DNA of 64,000 nucleotides from CAIKMD01 sp036501365 (GTDB lineage Bacteria > Pseudomonadota > Alphaproteobacteria > ATCC43930 > CGMCC-115725): the NCBI GenBank assembly GCA_036501365.1, contig DASYAL010000087.1:181676-245675 (forward strand), read 5' to 3'. The translations under genes were made by a program, and so were the position numbers. The notes beneath the pieces are model-generated. The model was not told the DNA's origin and searched no databases. It saw only the letters and a list, made by a program, of their open reading frames with translations. Below are positions 52,973 to 63,166 of the stretch, in pieces (within the stretch, counting starts at the first letter, position 1; each line of letters begins with the position of its first letter).

Positions 52973-53887
52973 ATGAGTTATTTCCTGCAGCAGCTCATCA
53001 ACGGGCTGACACTCGGCGCAATCTACGCCCTCATCGCCATCGGCTACACGATGGTCTACGGCATCATCGGGATGATCAATTTCGCTCACGGCGAGATCTA
53101 CATGATCGGCGCGTTTGTTTCCCTTATCACCTTTTTCGTTCTGGGGGCGGTCGGGGTTACATGGGTGCCGCTCGCCCTGGTGGTGGTGCTGTTCTCGGCC
53201 ATGCTCTTTACCTCGGCCTATGGCTGGGCGGTGGAGCGTGTCGCCTATCGCCCGTTGCGCGGCTCGTTTCGCCTGGCGCCGCTGATTTCGGCGATCGGCA
53301 TGTCGATCTTCCTCCAGAACTATGTGCAGCTGTTGCAGGGCGCGCAGGTCAAGTCATTGCCGCCGGTCGTCACCGGCGGCTTCCGGCTGATGCAGACCGG
53401 CGGCTTCACGGTCCAGCTCTCCTACCTGCAGATCATCATCGTGCTGGTGACGCTGGCGCTGATGGCGGGGTTCAGCGTAATGATCGCGGCAACGCCGCTC
53501 GGACGGGCACAGCGTGCCTGCGAGCAGGACATGACCATGGCGGCGCTTCTCGGCGTCGATGTCGACCATACCATCTCGACGACCTTTCTCATCGGCGCGG
53601 CGCTCGCCGCTGTCGCGGGCGTGATGGTGACGCTCTATTACGGCGTGATCGATTTCTTCATCGGCTTCCTCGCCGGGATGAAGGCTTTCACCGCCGCGGT
53701 TCTGGGCGGCATCGGCTCGCTGCCGGGCGCGGTGCTCGGCGGCTTTCTCATCGGCATCATCGAGGCCTTCTGGTCGGGTTATTTTTCCTCCGCCTATAAG
53801 GACGTCGCGGTGTTCGGCGTCCTTATCCTGGTGCTGATCTTCCGTCCCTCCGGCTTGCTCGGGCGGCCCGAGATCGAGAAGGTCTGA
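52973..53887 (+). CDS. livH: branched-chain amino acid-type ABC transporter permease LivH
   Basis: A 304-residue membrane permease with about eight helices. It has LQQLINGLTLGAIYALIAIG, TMVYGIIGMINFAHGEIYM (the LivH signature) and the EAA-like ATPase contact GRAQRACEQDMTMAALLGVD. It forms the inner-membrane heterodimer with LivM for uptake of branched-chain or related amino acids, or other small carboxylates. The stop and the livM start overlap as TGATG. Confidence 0.92.
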   Translation: MSYFLQQLINGLTLGAIYALIAIGYTMVYGIIGMINFAHGEIYMIGAFVSLITFFVLGAVGVTWVPLALVVVLFSAMLFTSAYGWAVERVAYRPLRGSFRLAPLISAIGMSIFLQNYVQLLQGAQVKSLPPVVTGGFRLMQTGGFTVQLSYLQIIIVLVTLALMAGFSVMIAATPLGRAQRACEQDMTMAALLGVDVDHTISTTFLIGAALAAVAGVMVTLYYGVIDFFIGFLAGMKAFTAAVLGGIGSLPGAVLGGFLIGIIEAFWSGYFSSAYKDVAVFGVLILVLIFRPSGLLGRPEIEKV

Positions 53888-55133
53888 TGGATTTCCTCAG
53901 GCTGGCGAAGGAATCGGCGCTCGCCGGCTTCGTCGCCCTTATCCTCGCGATCCCGCTCGCCGGCTTCGACACCAACCAGCTCGGCACAGGCACGACTATC
54001 GGCACGCGGCCGAGCTGGGTCGCGATCGCGGTCGTCGCCGTGTTCGTCGGCCGCTTCCTGCTCGGATTGCTGCCGAAGCGCCGCGGCGGCGATCGGCCGC
54101 CGGTCGTCTCGCTGTTCATCGCCGAGCATCAGCGCGTGCTCGGCTGGCTCGGCCTCGCGCTCGCGGTGGTCTGGCCGTTTTTGCCGTTCTCGTCGCAGTA
54201 CCTGCTCGACCTCGCGACCGCGGTGCTGATTTACATGATGCTCGGCTGGGGCCTCGGTGTCGTCGTCGGCCTCGCTGGCCTGCTCAATCTTGGCTACGCG
54301 GCCTTCTACGCCGTCGGCGCCTATACGCTGGCGTTGACCTCGGCCTATTGGGGCCTGGGTTTCTGGGAGGCGCTGCCGCTCGCCGGGCTTTGCGCCGCGA
54401 TCGTCGGCATCCTGCTCGCGCTGCCAGTGCTGCGGCTGCGCGGCGACTATCTCGCCATCGTCACGTTGGGCTTCGGCGAGATCATCCGCATCATCCTGAT
54501 CAACTGGCAGTCCTTCACTTACGGCCCGAACGGTGTCAACGGCCTGCCGCGGCCGACCTTCTTCGGCCTGCCGCTCGTCGCACGTGCGCCCGGCGGCGGC
54601 AAGACCTTCGCGCAGTTCTTCGGCATCGAGTTCAATCAGTCGCAGCGCTACATCTTCCTCTATTTCGTGACGCTGGCGCTGGCGCTCGTCGTCAACGTCT
54701 TCATCCTCCGCCTGCGGCGCCTGCCGGTCGGCCGCGCCTGGGAGGCGCTGCGCGAGGATGAGATCGCGAGCCGCGCGCTCGGCATCAATCCGGTCAATGT
54801 GAAGCTCTCGGCCTTCGCGATCGGCGCGTTGCTCGCCGGCTTCGCAGGGACGTTCTTCGCCGCGCGCCAAAGCTTCGTCAGCCCGGAAAGCTTCAATTTC
54901 CAGGAATCGGCGACGGTGCTGGCGATCGTCGTTCTCGGCGGCATGGGCAGTCAGCTCGGGATCGCGCTCGCCGCAATCATCCTCGTCACGCTGCCCGAAT
55001 TCGGCCGCGAATTCGCGCAGTTCCGCATGCTGCTCTTCGGCGCGGCGATGGTCGGGATCATGATTTGGCGGCCGCGCGGCCTGTTCTCGCTGCGCACGCC
55101 ATCAATCACGCTGAGTGGCAGGCAGGCGCCGCA

Positions 55134-55137
<4 letters not shown>
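53887..55137 (+). CDS. livM: branched-chain amino acid-type ABC transporter permease LivM
   Basis: A 416-residue permease with roughly ten helices, an N-terminal extension and the LivM core: GLGVVVGLAGLLNLGYAAFY, GFGEIIRIILINWQSFTYGP, GRAWEALREDEIASRALGIN (ATPase contact) and LAIVVLGGMGSQLGIALAAI. It pairs with LivH. The start overlaps the livH stop by one base and the stop overlaps the livG ATG, consistent with coupled translation. Confidence 0.92.
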
Positions 55138-56653
<1,516 letters not shown>

Positions 56654-56715
56654 CCTCCCCTGCACGCAGCGTGGTAAATCCGCTAGGATTGCGCCCGTAT
56701 CGAGAGGAGTTTCTC

Positions 56716-57828
56716 ATGAATCGTGCCGGACGGATCGAGCGCGTGCTATGCCGCATGGCGGCGGAGCGGATCGACACGCTCGTCGCGCTTTCGAACGCCA
56801 AGCATCATCTGGCGCGGATCAACCTGGCGGCGCATCTCATGGGTTATCGCGCGCTCGCCGAGAGCGCGCTCGTGCTCCGTGCCGACGGCACCGAGCGGCT
56901 GATCGTCACGCCGGTCTACGATGCCGAGCGCGCGGCGCTCCGGCGGCCCGAGCCGCCGCTGACGGCGAGCGACGATCTCGCCGCTGCGCTCGCCGAGCTG
57001 CTGCGCCAACGCGCGCCCGGCCGCATCGCGACCACCGGCCTTGGCGCCATACCGCACGATCTCGCTGTGCGGCTTCTCGACATCGTCGGCAAGGATGCGC
57101 TGCCGTTCGACGATGCGGTGAACGAGGTGACGGCGCCCAAGACCGACGAGGAGATCGCGAACGCGCGCAAAGCCGTCGCGATTGCCGAACAGACGCACGA
57201 GCACATGCTCGCGGTCGCCCGCGCGGGGCTGCGTGAATGTGACCTCGCGGTCGAGATGAATCTCTATGCGAAAGGTCTTGGCGCCAACGATAATTTCCTG
57301 ATGCTGAGCGGCGGGCCACATCAACAGGGCGTCGGCGCGTCGAGCAACCGCCCGCTGGAGCGCGGCGATGTCATCATCGCCGAATCGACGCCCGCTTATG
57401 ACGGGCAGTTCGGGCAAATCTGCCGCAGCGCCTCGGTCGGCACGCCTTCGAATGTCTTGGTGGAGAAATACGCGCTGGTGGTGCGGGCGATGACCGCTGG
57501 TATCGAGATCATTCGTCCCGGAATCAAGGTCTCGGATGTCGCTGGCGCGATCGACGCGGTACTGACCGACGCCGGCTACGAAAAATATAACCGGCCGCCG
57601 TACATGAACCGGCGCGGCCACGGCATGGGCGCGGGCTCGATGGCGCCCGGCGACATCGCTATCGAGAACCACACGATCCTCGAAGAGGACATGGTATTCG
57701 TCGTCCATCCTAATCAGTACCTGCCGGAGACGGGCTATCTGCTGTGCGGCGAGCCGGTGCGCGTGACCGCGACGGGCTTTGAGTCGCTTAGCAAGAAATG
57801 GGCCGAGCTCGGCGCGGTTGTGGCCTGA
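56716..57828 (+). CDS. M24-fold (Xaa-Pro peptidase/creatinase-like) protein with altered metal site
   Basis: A 370-residue two-domain protein: an N-terminal creatinase-type domain (IDTLVALSNAKHHLARINLA) and a C-terminal pita-bread domain (TDEEIANARKAVAIAEQTHE). The expected five metal ligands of M24 peptidases are mostly absent. The D-x10-D strand reads IIAESTPAYDGQFGQICRS with no second Asp. The Glu of the EPG motif is replaced (FVVHPNQYLPE), and the final Glu position reads LLCGEPVRV. The GHGMG His remains. Such degeneracy is seen in metal-independent creatinase-type hydrolases. Activity is unknown. ATG 56716 (GAGGAG upstream) was chosen over GTG 56671. Confidence 0.78.
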   Translation: MNRAGRIERVLCRMAAERIDTLVALSNAKHHLARINLAAHLMGYRALAESALVLRADGTERLIVTPVYDAERAALRRPEPPLTASDDLAAALAELLRQRAPGRIATTGLGAIPHDLAVRLLDIVGKDALPFDDAVNEVTAPKTDEEIANARKAVAIAEQTHEHMLAVARAGLRECDLAVEMNLYAKGLGANDNFLMLSGGPHQQGVGASSNRPLERGDVIIAESTPAYDGQFGQICRSASVGTPSNVLVEKYALVVRAMTAGIEIIRPGIKVSDVAGAIDAVLTDAGYEKYNRPPYMNRRGHGMGAGSMAPGDIAIENHTILEEDMVFVVHPNQYLPETGYLLCGEPVRVTATGFESLSKKWAELGAVVA

Positions 57829-57831
57829 GCC

Positions 57832-58875
57832 ATGCGCCTTCTCGAAACAACGCTGCTCACCGGTCCCTATGACTGGGACGAGCGCGTGCTGCCGCGCAGT
57901 GAGTACGAGGGGCGGCTCGAGCGTGCGCGCGCGGCGATGGCGCGCGCGGGCGCCGTGGCGCTCGCCGTCTATGGCCATCCGGGGAATTACGGAGCGCTCG
58001 CCTATCTCACGAACTTCGCACCCAAGAACGGGCCGGCCCTGGCGCTCGTGCCGCTAGAGGGGCCGCTGCGCATCCTCGCCTCCGGCACGCCCAAGATGAT
58101 GGATGTGGCGAAGCGCTTGACCTGGATCGAGGATGTGCGGCCGCTCGGCAACGTGGCGAAGGTCGTCGCCGAGTTTGTCGGCGACGGCAATGCGCTTGGA
58201 GCCTGGGCTTTTGGCGCTCTGCCGCAAGGCCTCTATGCCGGCATCGCCGGAGCGGTGGCGCCGCGCACGCTGCTTACGCTCGATCAAGCGCTCGATGCGG
58301 TGCGTCGGCGCAAGTCGCCGCGTGAGCTCGAGCTGATGCGCGGCGCGGCGCGCTTTCTTGCGACGGCAATGGGTGAGTTCGCCGCGCGCGTGCGCGCCGG
58401 CATCGGCGTGCGCAGCGCCGCACTGACGGCGGAACGCGCCGCCATCGCCGCGGGTGCGCAAGACGCGCGTGCCATAGCGAGCCTTTCGCCCGGCGGTGTG
58501 CCGCTGCCGCTCGATGCGGCGAGCGACGAGCGCGCGCTCGACCCTGCCAATGCCGGTATCGCCGTGCAGAACCATGGCTATTGGGCGTCGGGCTACGTGA
58601 CTGTCGCACGCCGGCCCAGCGCGGCGCGTTCACAGGCGCGGGAAGCGCTGGCCGCCGCTCTCGCCGTCGCGCGGGGCGGAGCACATCTGCCGGGGAGCGT
58701 TGCCGCAAACGCGATCGGCCTCTCGCTCGAGGAGGGGCCGGGCAACCCGCTCGAAGCCGGCGCGGTTTATGCTGTGACCAGCAGCGCCACGGAGGGCGAC
58801 GAAACGGCCTATGCGTCGGCGCTCGTCGCGGTTACGGAAAATGCCTGCGACGCGTTGTGGCAGGAGCAGCCGTGA
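57832..58875 (+). CDS. second M24-like protein, strongly degenerate
   Basis: A 347-residue partner gene, 3 bases after the first M24 stop. It keeps the N-terminal half (EGRLERARAAMARAG, GHPGNYGALAYLTNFAPKNGPAL written as GHPGNYGALAYLTNFA) and a helical RRRKSPRELELMRGAARFLA segment that starts the pita-bread domain. The remainder (DARAIASLSPGGVPLPLDAA; GIAVQNHGYWASGYVTVARR) has no recognisable metal-ligand set and no His-rich GHGMG loop. It probably cannot act alone and may form a heterodimer with its neighbour. Its function is inferred only from position next to the Liv transporter. Confidence 0.7.
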   Translation: MRLLETTLLTGPYDWDERVLPRSEYEGRLERARAAMARAGAVALAVYGHPGNYGALAYLTNFAPKNGPALALVPLEGPLRILASGTPKMMDVAKRLTWIEDVRPLGNVAKVVAEFVGDGNALGAWAFGALPQGLYAGIAGAVAPRTLLTLDQALDAVRRRKSPRELELMRGAARFLATAMGEFAARVRAGIGVRSAALTAERAAIAAGAQDARAIASLSPGGVPLPLDAASDERALDPANAGIAVQNHGYWASGYVTVARRPSAARSQAREALAAALAVARGGAHLPGSVAANAIGLSLEEGPGNPLEAGAVYAVTSSATEGDETAYASALVAVTENACDALWQEQP

Positions 58876-58888
58876 TGCCGGCGCTCCC

Positions 58889-60253
58889 CTAAGCGACGAC
58901 AGACGACGGGATCGCACGCCGCGCGCGGCGTCGCAGCACCAGGATCATCACCAAAGCCAGCGCCATCAGCACCGCCGTTGCCGCGCCGAGACCGAAGCCC
59001 AGTGCTTGCGCGCCGGTAAAGAAATTATCCGAGATCAGTGCGACGATGAACGGGCCTAGGCCCCGGCCGAGCAAGTAGTAGATCAGCAAATAGACGGCGG
59101 TGACCTTGCCCATGACGCGAGCCGGCGTGATCTTGGCGAGAAGGCTTGCGCCGACCGGTTGATAAGCGCCGGCGACGAGGAGTTGCGCGCCTAAGGCGAA
59201 GAACATCTGCCCGACCTGCGGCACGATCGGCGCGGCGATGCCGAAGGGAATGAAGATGATGGTGACCCACACGCCGACAATCTCGGCGGCGTCGCGTCGG
59301 CCGCGCTGCTGCAGCACGTCGATCGCATAGCCGCCGCACCAGGCGCCGAGCGGCGCGCAGATCAAGAGGCAGCCGCCGAAGAACAGGCCGATCTGCGCCG
59401 GCGGCAACTGCCAGGTGCGGGCGATGATCGTCGGCATCCACGAGCCGTAGCTGATGGCGACGCCGAAGAAGCAGGTGATCCACGCGAAAAGCGGCAAATA
59501 GGTGCGCCACCCCGCCTTGATCTGGTCGAACGCCTCGCGAAAGGTGACGCCGGTTTGCGCGATCGAGCCTTCGATGCGGCGCGGCGGCTCGCGGAAGGTG
59601 AGCGAAAGCAGCGACAGCGGGATGCCGATCGCGCCGATGATGACCAGCACCGCTTGCCAAGCATGGAGACCGCCGATCCAGGGCACCGCTTTGAGCGCGC
59701 CCGAATTGACGAGGCCGGCAAGCGCGCCGGTGATCATCACGCCGGCCGCGGCGCCGATATAGTTGCCGGCAGTGAAGATGCCGAAGGCGCGGCCGCGTTT
59801 CTCGATCGGGAAGCTGTCGCGGAAGAGGGAGTAGCTCGCGGGCGTGAGCGCCGCCTCGCCGACGCCGATGCCGGAGCGGCCGAGGAAGAATTGCCAATAG
59901 GTCTGCGCCAAGCCGCAGCTCAAGGTCATCGCCGACCACAGCACCACGCCGATGCCGATGATCTGCCGCCGCGAGATACGGTCGACAAGATAGCCGGCCG
60001 GCAAACCGAGGATAGCGAAAGGGGCCGCGAAGGACAGGCCGAGCAGCAGTCCCATCTGCGTGTCGCTCGCGCCGATATCCTGCTTGATCGGGCCGACCAG
60101 CAAGGTAATCGAACCGCTGTCGATCTGGGCGTAGATGAAGAGCAGGGTGAGGACGCCGGTCATTGCCCATTGCCGCCAGGTGACGCGCGGTGCCGCGTTG
60201 TCGGCCGGGGCGAAACCGGTCCCGAGGCTCAGCGATGGCTGATCGGTGCTCAT
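58889..60253 (-). CDS. MFS transporter, Spinster-like
   Basis: A 454-residue major facilitator with twelve predicted helices. Helix 1 begins WAMTGVLTLLFIYAQIDSGS. The loop 2-3 motif reads GLPAGYLVDRISRRQIIGIG (G-x3-D-R-x3-RR). Helix 4-5 has GRSGIGVGEAALTPASYSLF, the Spinster family signature. An IEKRGRAFGIFTAGNYIG segment follows. The ATG at 60253 with GGAGGAAG just upstream decides the start; a longer frame to 60502 is rejected. It converges on the M24 genes with a 13-base gap, and may export or import a metabolite of the same pathway. Confidence 0.9.
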   Translation of the reverse strand: MSTDQPSLSLGTGFAPADNAAPRVTWRQWAMTGVLTLLFIYAQIDSGSITLLVGPIKQDIGASDTQMGLLLGLSFAAPFAILGLPAGYLVDRISRRQIIGIGVVLWSAMTLSCGLAQTYWQFFLGRSGIGVGEAALTPASYSLFRDSFPIEKRGRAFGIFTAGNYIGAAAGVMITGALAGLVNSGALKAVPWIGGLHAWQAVLVIIGAIGIPLSLLSLTFREPPRRIEGSIAQTGVTFREAFDQIKAGWRTYLPLFAWITCFFGVAISYGSWMPTIIARTWQLPPAQIGLFFGGCLLICAPLGAWCGGYAIDVLQQRGRRDAAEIVGVWVTIIFIPFGIAAPIVPQVGQMFFALGAQLLVAGAYQPVGASLLAKITPARVMGKVTAVYLLIYYLLGRGLGPFIVALISDNFFTGAQALGFGLGAATAVLMALALVMILVLRRRARRAIPSSVVA

Positions 60254-60410
60254 TCTTCCTCCCTGTCGCGACCGCTCTGCGGCGGTCGCGATGCCCGCGA
60301 GTATGTCACGGGGAGGGGGCGGCTTGCGAGAGGATGATCGCCCCGTCTTGGGCAGTCGGGGTTGCCGGTATATGATGGGCCCCGCCGATGATATCGGCGT
60401 GGAGGCTATC

Positions 60411-60893
60411 ATGGCGGAGAAGGAACCGAACGCTCCGGCGCCCGCCGGGACATCTCCCCAGCGCACGGAGCCGGTGGTCCCGCCCAATTGGGGCCCCAAC
60501 ATGCTCGTCTACGGCGACGTGTCGCGCATGCTGTTCCGCATGCACCGCAACGTCGCCGCGCATATGGACGCGCATAAGCGTCTCGCCGAGCGGATGCAGG
60601 CCGTGTTCGCGCACGAGCAAGCGATGGTGATCGAGCTCGCGCGGCTGATCGACGAGAACCTCGCTGGCGCCGCGCGCAAATCCAACGAAGAGAAGCCGCC
60701 ACTCGGCGGCGAGAGCATCGAGCGGATCTTCGATCACGCCACCAAGGCGATGACGGAGACCGGGCGCATGCTGACCGATATTCAGCTCGAATCGCTTGCG
60801 CTATTGCAGCATTACATCGAGGAATCGACCGACGGCGGCGCCAAGCCGCCGTCGACCGACACAGAGACGAACAAAGGATCGGGGAAAGAATGA
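60411..60893 (+). CDS. helical protein, phasin-like (160 aa), unknown
   Basis: A 160-residue protein. The N-terminal 30 residues are Pro/Ala-rich (PNAPAPAGTSPQRTEPVVPP), then long amphipathic helices occur (MLFRMHRNVAAHMDAHKRLA; MQAVFAHEQAMVIELARLID; FDHATKAMTETGRMLTDIQL) ending with a Gly/Thr/Lys-rich tail. The pattern resembles phasins (granule-associated helical proteins), but the core phasin signature is not clear and I hold it as possible only. It overlaps the start of the binding protein by four bases (ATGA), an unusual partner for an exported receptor. GGAGG precedes ATG 60411. Confidence 0.6.
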   Translation: MAEKEPNAPAPAGTSPQRTEPVVPPNWGPNMLVYGDVSRMLFRMHRNVAAHMDAHKRLAERMQAVFAHEQAMVIELARLIDENLAGAARKSNEEKPPLGGESIERIFDHATKAMTETGRMLTDIQLESLALLQHYIEESTDGGAKPPSTDTETNKGSGKE

Positions 60894-62047
60894 ACAAGAT
60901 CTTCAGCATTGCCATCGCGGCGGCGCTCGGCCTCGCGGCTCTTCTGTTTGTCGCAGGCGTCGCACGCGCCGACGACATCAAGATCGCGGTCGCCGGGCCG
61001 ATCACCGGCTCTGATGCCGCCGTCGGCGAGCAGATGCGGCGCGGGGGGGTGATGGCGGTCGCCGACATCAACGCCAAGGGCGGAATCCTCGGCAAGAAGC
61101 TCGCGCTCCAGATCGGCGACGATGCCTGCGACCCGAAACAGGCGGTTGCGATCGCCAACAAATTCGCGGTCAGCGGCGTCGCCTTCGTCGCGGGGCATTA
61201 TTGCTCCTCGACCTCGATCCCGGCCTCAGCGGTCTATGCCGATGCCGGTATCCTGGAAATTTCGCCGGCCTCGACCAACCCCGCCTATACAGACGATCCC
61301 TACAAGAAGGGCTGGAACAACGTCTTCCGCGTCTGCGGGCGCGACGACGTGCAGGGCAAGGTTGCGGGCGACTACATCGCCGAGCAGTTCAAGGGCAAGC
61401 CGGTCGCCATCATCGACGACAAAACCACTTATGGCGCCGGCCTTGCCAGCGAGACGCGCAAGTCGCTGCATGCCCACGGCGTCACAGAAGTGATCAATGA
61501 ATCGATCAACCAAGGCGACAAGGATTTCTCGGCGCTGGTCAGCCGGATGAAACAGGCGAAGGTCGGCGTCATCTATTTCGGCGGCTATTACACCGAGGCC
61601 GGACTGATCGTTCGCCAATCAAAGGATCAGGGCCTCAACGCGCCGCTGATCGGCGGCGACGCATTGGTGACGACCGAGTTCTGGACCATCACCGGCGCCG
61701 CCGGCACCGGCACGCTGATGACCTTCTCGCCCGATCCGCGCAAGATCGCCGCGGCGGCGCCCGTGGTCGCGGAGTTCCAGAAGCAGGGCTACGACCCCGA
61801 AGGCTATACGCTCTACACCTACGCCGCGGTGCAGATCTTTGCCCAAGCGGCGGCGCAGGCGAAATCGACCGATATCGATAAGGTCTCCAAGGTCATGCAC
61901 AGCGCCAAATTCGATACGGTGCTCGGTCAGGTCGGTTTCGACGCCAAGGGCGACATCATCGGCCCGGGCTACGTCATGTTCGAATGGAACAATAACGGCA
62001 AATACGAGCAGATCGGCGAGCCGATGCAGGCGGGAGGATCTAAATGA
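60890..62047 (+). CDS. Liv-type ABC transporter substrate-binding protein (LivJ/LivK-like)
   Basis: A 385-residue exported receptor. The signal peptide is KIFSIAIAAALGLAALLFVA with cleavage near ARA at about residue 27. The mature part has IKIAVAGPITGSDAAVGEQM, GKKLALQIGDDACDPKQAVA, FVAGHYCSSTSIPAS and EISPASTNPAYTD, the hallmark of branched-chain-amino-acid-binding family proteins. It is the likely receptor for LivHMGF, located 4 kb upstream. The start overlaps the preceding helical gene and its stop overlaps the VOC gene start (ATGA), so the three form one coupled unit. Confidence 0.92.
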   Translation: MNKIFSIAIAAALGLAALLFVAGVARADDIKIAVAGPITGSDAAVGEQMRRGGVMAVADINAKGGILGKKLALQIGDDACDPKQAVAIANKFAVSGVAFVAGHYCSSTSIPASAVYADAGILEISPASTNPAYTDDPYKKGWNNVFRVCGRDDVQGKVAGDYIAEQFKGKPVAIIDDKTTYGAGLASETRKSLHAHGVTEVINESINQGDKDFSALVSRMKQAKVGVIYFGGYYTEAGLIVRQSKDQGLNAPLIGGDALVTTEFWTITGAAGTGTLMTFSPDPRKIAAAAPVVAEFQKQGYDPEGYTLYTYAAVQIFAQAAAQAKSTDIDKVSKVMHSAKFDTVLGQVGFDAKGDIIGPGYVMFEWNNNGKYEQIGEPMQAGGSK

Positions 62048-62901
62048 GAGCTTTCGTTCGCTACCTCGCGGTCAATACGCGCCAGCCGGCGGCGATGGCC
62101 GACTACTACAAGAGCTATTTCGGCCTCCATGAGGTCGTGCGCTCGTCGGAAGGCGACATCGCGCTCACCGACGGCTGGTTCAAGTTCTGTCTGCTCGCGC
62201 ATTGGCCCGATGACGAGATCGCCGGCATGAGCCATTACGGGATCGCCGTCGACAGCCTCGACGCGCTCCAGGCGCGCCTTACGCAAGCCGGGTCCCATGC
62301 CGAGATCGGCCGGGGGCGCGGCGGCGATTTCTACGGCGATTATTTCGTGCTCGATCCACATGACATGCCTTGGGCGATCTCGACGCGCGATTTCGGCCTG
62401 GGCGACGATATGCCGACGCCTTTCGGCGTGCCGCGCATCCGTCATGCCGAGATCTCGGTCGGCGAGACGCATCGCGAGATGCAGTGGATGATCGACGTGT
62501 TTGGCCTGCGCGAAATCAATTGCAGCAAGAAGATCCGCGATGCTGGCAGCACATTCGCCATTCGCATGCTGGGCGACGGCGTCATCAACGTCACCTTCCT
62601 GCCGTTCGACCATGTGCATCCGAAGGTGATGAGCACGCGCCAGACCGCGCGCAAATGGGCGGTGCAGCATTTTGGCTGGGTCGTGCCCGATATGATGGGG
62701 CTCATTGCGAGCCTGCCGGAGGATCTGCGCGATCCGACGCCATCGAGCGGCAATATGGCCGAGTTCCAGGCGCTCGATCCCGACGAGAATCGCTTCGACC
62801 TCTCGCAGGCCAAGGGCTTCGAGGTCGATGTCGATCTCTGGGAGCGGGGCGACGGACCGGGCGGCCCGCCGGCGAACATCCGTATCCCCGGCGTGCAATA
62901 A
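62044..62901 (+). CDS. two-domain VOC family protein (dioxygenase/glyoxalase-like)
   Basis: A 285-residue protein of two tandem VOC modules. The first starts MRAFVRYLAVNTRQPAAMAD and has MSHYGIAVDSLDALQARL and DYFVLDPHDMPWAIST. The second has RIRHAEISVGETHREMQWMI and FLPFDHVHPKVMSTRQTARK, with a final VQHFGWVVPDMMGL. Candidate metal ligands are the His of SHYGI and RHAEI, plus later Glu residues. This arrangement resembles extradiol dioxygenases and two-domain glyoxalases, but no catalytic assignment is possible. It is coupled to the Liv-type binding protein, suggesting action on the imported compound. Confidence 0.85.
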   Translation: MRAFVRYLAVNTRQPAAMADYYKSYFGLHEVVRSSEGDIALTDGWFKFCLLAHWPDDEIAGMSHYGIAVDSLDALQARLTQAGSHAEIGRGRGGDFYGDYFVLDPHDMPWAISTRDFGLGDDMPTPFGVPRIRHAEISVGETHREMQWMIDVFGLREINCSKKIRDAGSTFAIRMLGDGVINVTFLPFDHVHPKVMSTRQTARKWAVQHFGWVVPDMMGLIASLPEDLRDPTPSSGNMAEFQALDPDENRFDLSQAKGFEVDVDLWERGDGPGGPPANIRIPGVQ

Positions 62902-63051
62902 GGCGCGCCGCCGCGCTATCGACCGGTTGCGCGTGACTCCCCGATACGACCGCGCTGGAAGCCTAACAAGCTGAGCGGAAGCAGGCTGGGCGCCGAGGAG
63001 CACGTGCATTGCGTGCCTCCTTGGGGCTCGCTACAAGCGCCGCCTCACGCT

Positions 63052-63070
63052 GCAAATGATTTGCATTTGC
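63052..63070. promoter_or_regulatory. Fur/Mur-like palindrome 1
   Basis: GCAAATGATTTGCATTTGC has seven-base arms (GCAAATG/CATTTGC) around ATTTG. It shares AATGATT-N2-CATT with the Fur-like box at 63108-63126. It lies 97 bases before the porin ATG in a strongly AT-rich promoter stretch. Similar sequences are known as Fur/Mur targets in alphaproteobacteria; binding is inference. Confidence 0.6.
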
Positions 63071-63090
63071 GTTCATATTACGAACGCGAA
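63066..63090. promoter_or_regulatory. palindrome TTTGCGTTC-N7-GAACGCGAA
   Basis: Nine-base arms matching at eight positions, with a seven-base ATATTAC spacer, partly overlapping the first Fur/Mur-like box. It could be an operator for a second regulator or a promoter-proximal hairpin. Only symmetry supports it. Confidence 0.4.
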
Positions 63091-63107
63091 TTAATCGCTT
63101 TACAATT

Positions 63108-63126
63108 GAGAATGATTGTCATTATC
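63108..63126. promoter_or_regulatory. Fur box upstream of the porin gene
   Basis: GAGAATGATTGTCATTATC matches 16 of 19 positions of the classical Fur box GATAATGATAATCATTATC. It sits 41 bases before the OprB-type ATG, so a regulator bound here would block transcription initiation. In alphaproteobacteria a Fur-family protein may respond to Mn (Mur) rather than Fe. Confidence 0.72.
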
Positions 63127-63166
63127 ATCGTTTCGGACTCTGGGGAACATTTGTCGTGGGAGTGGG

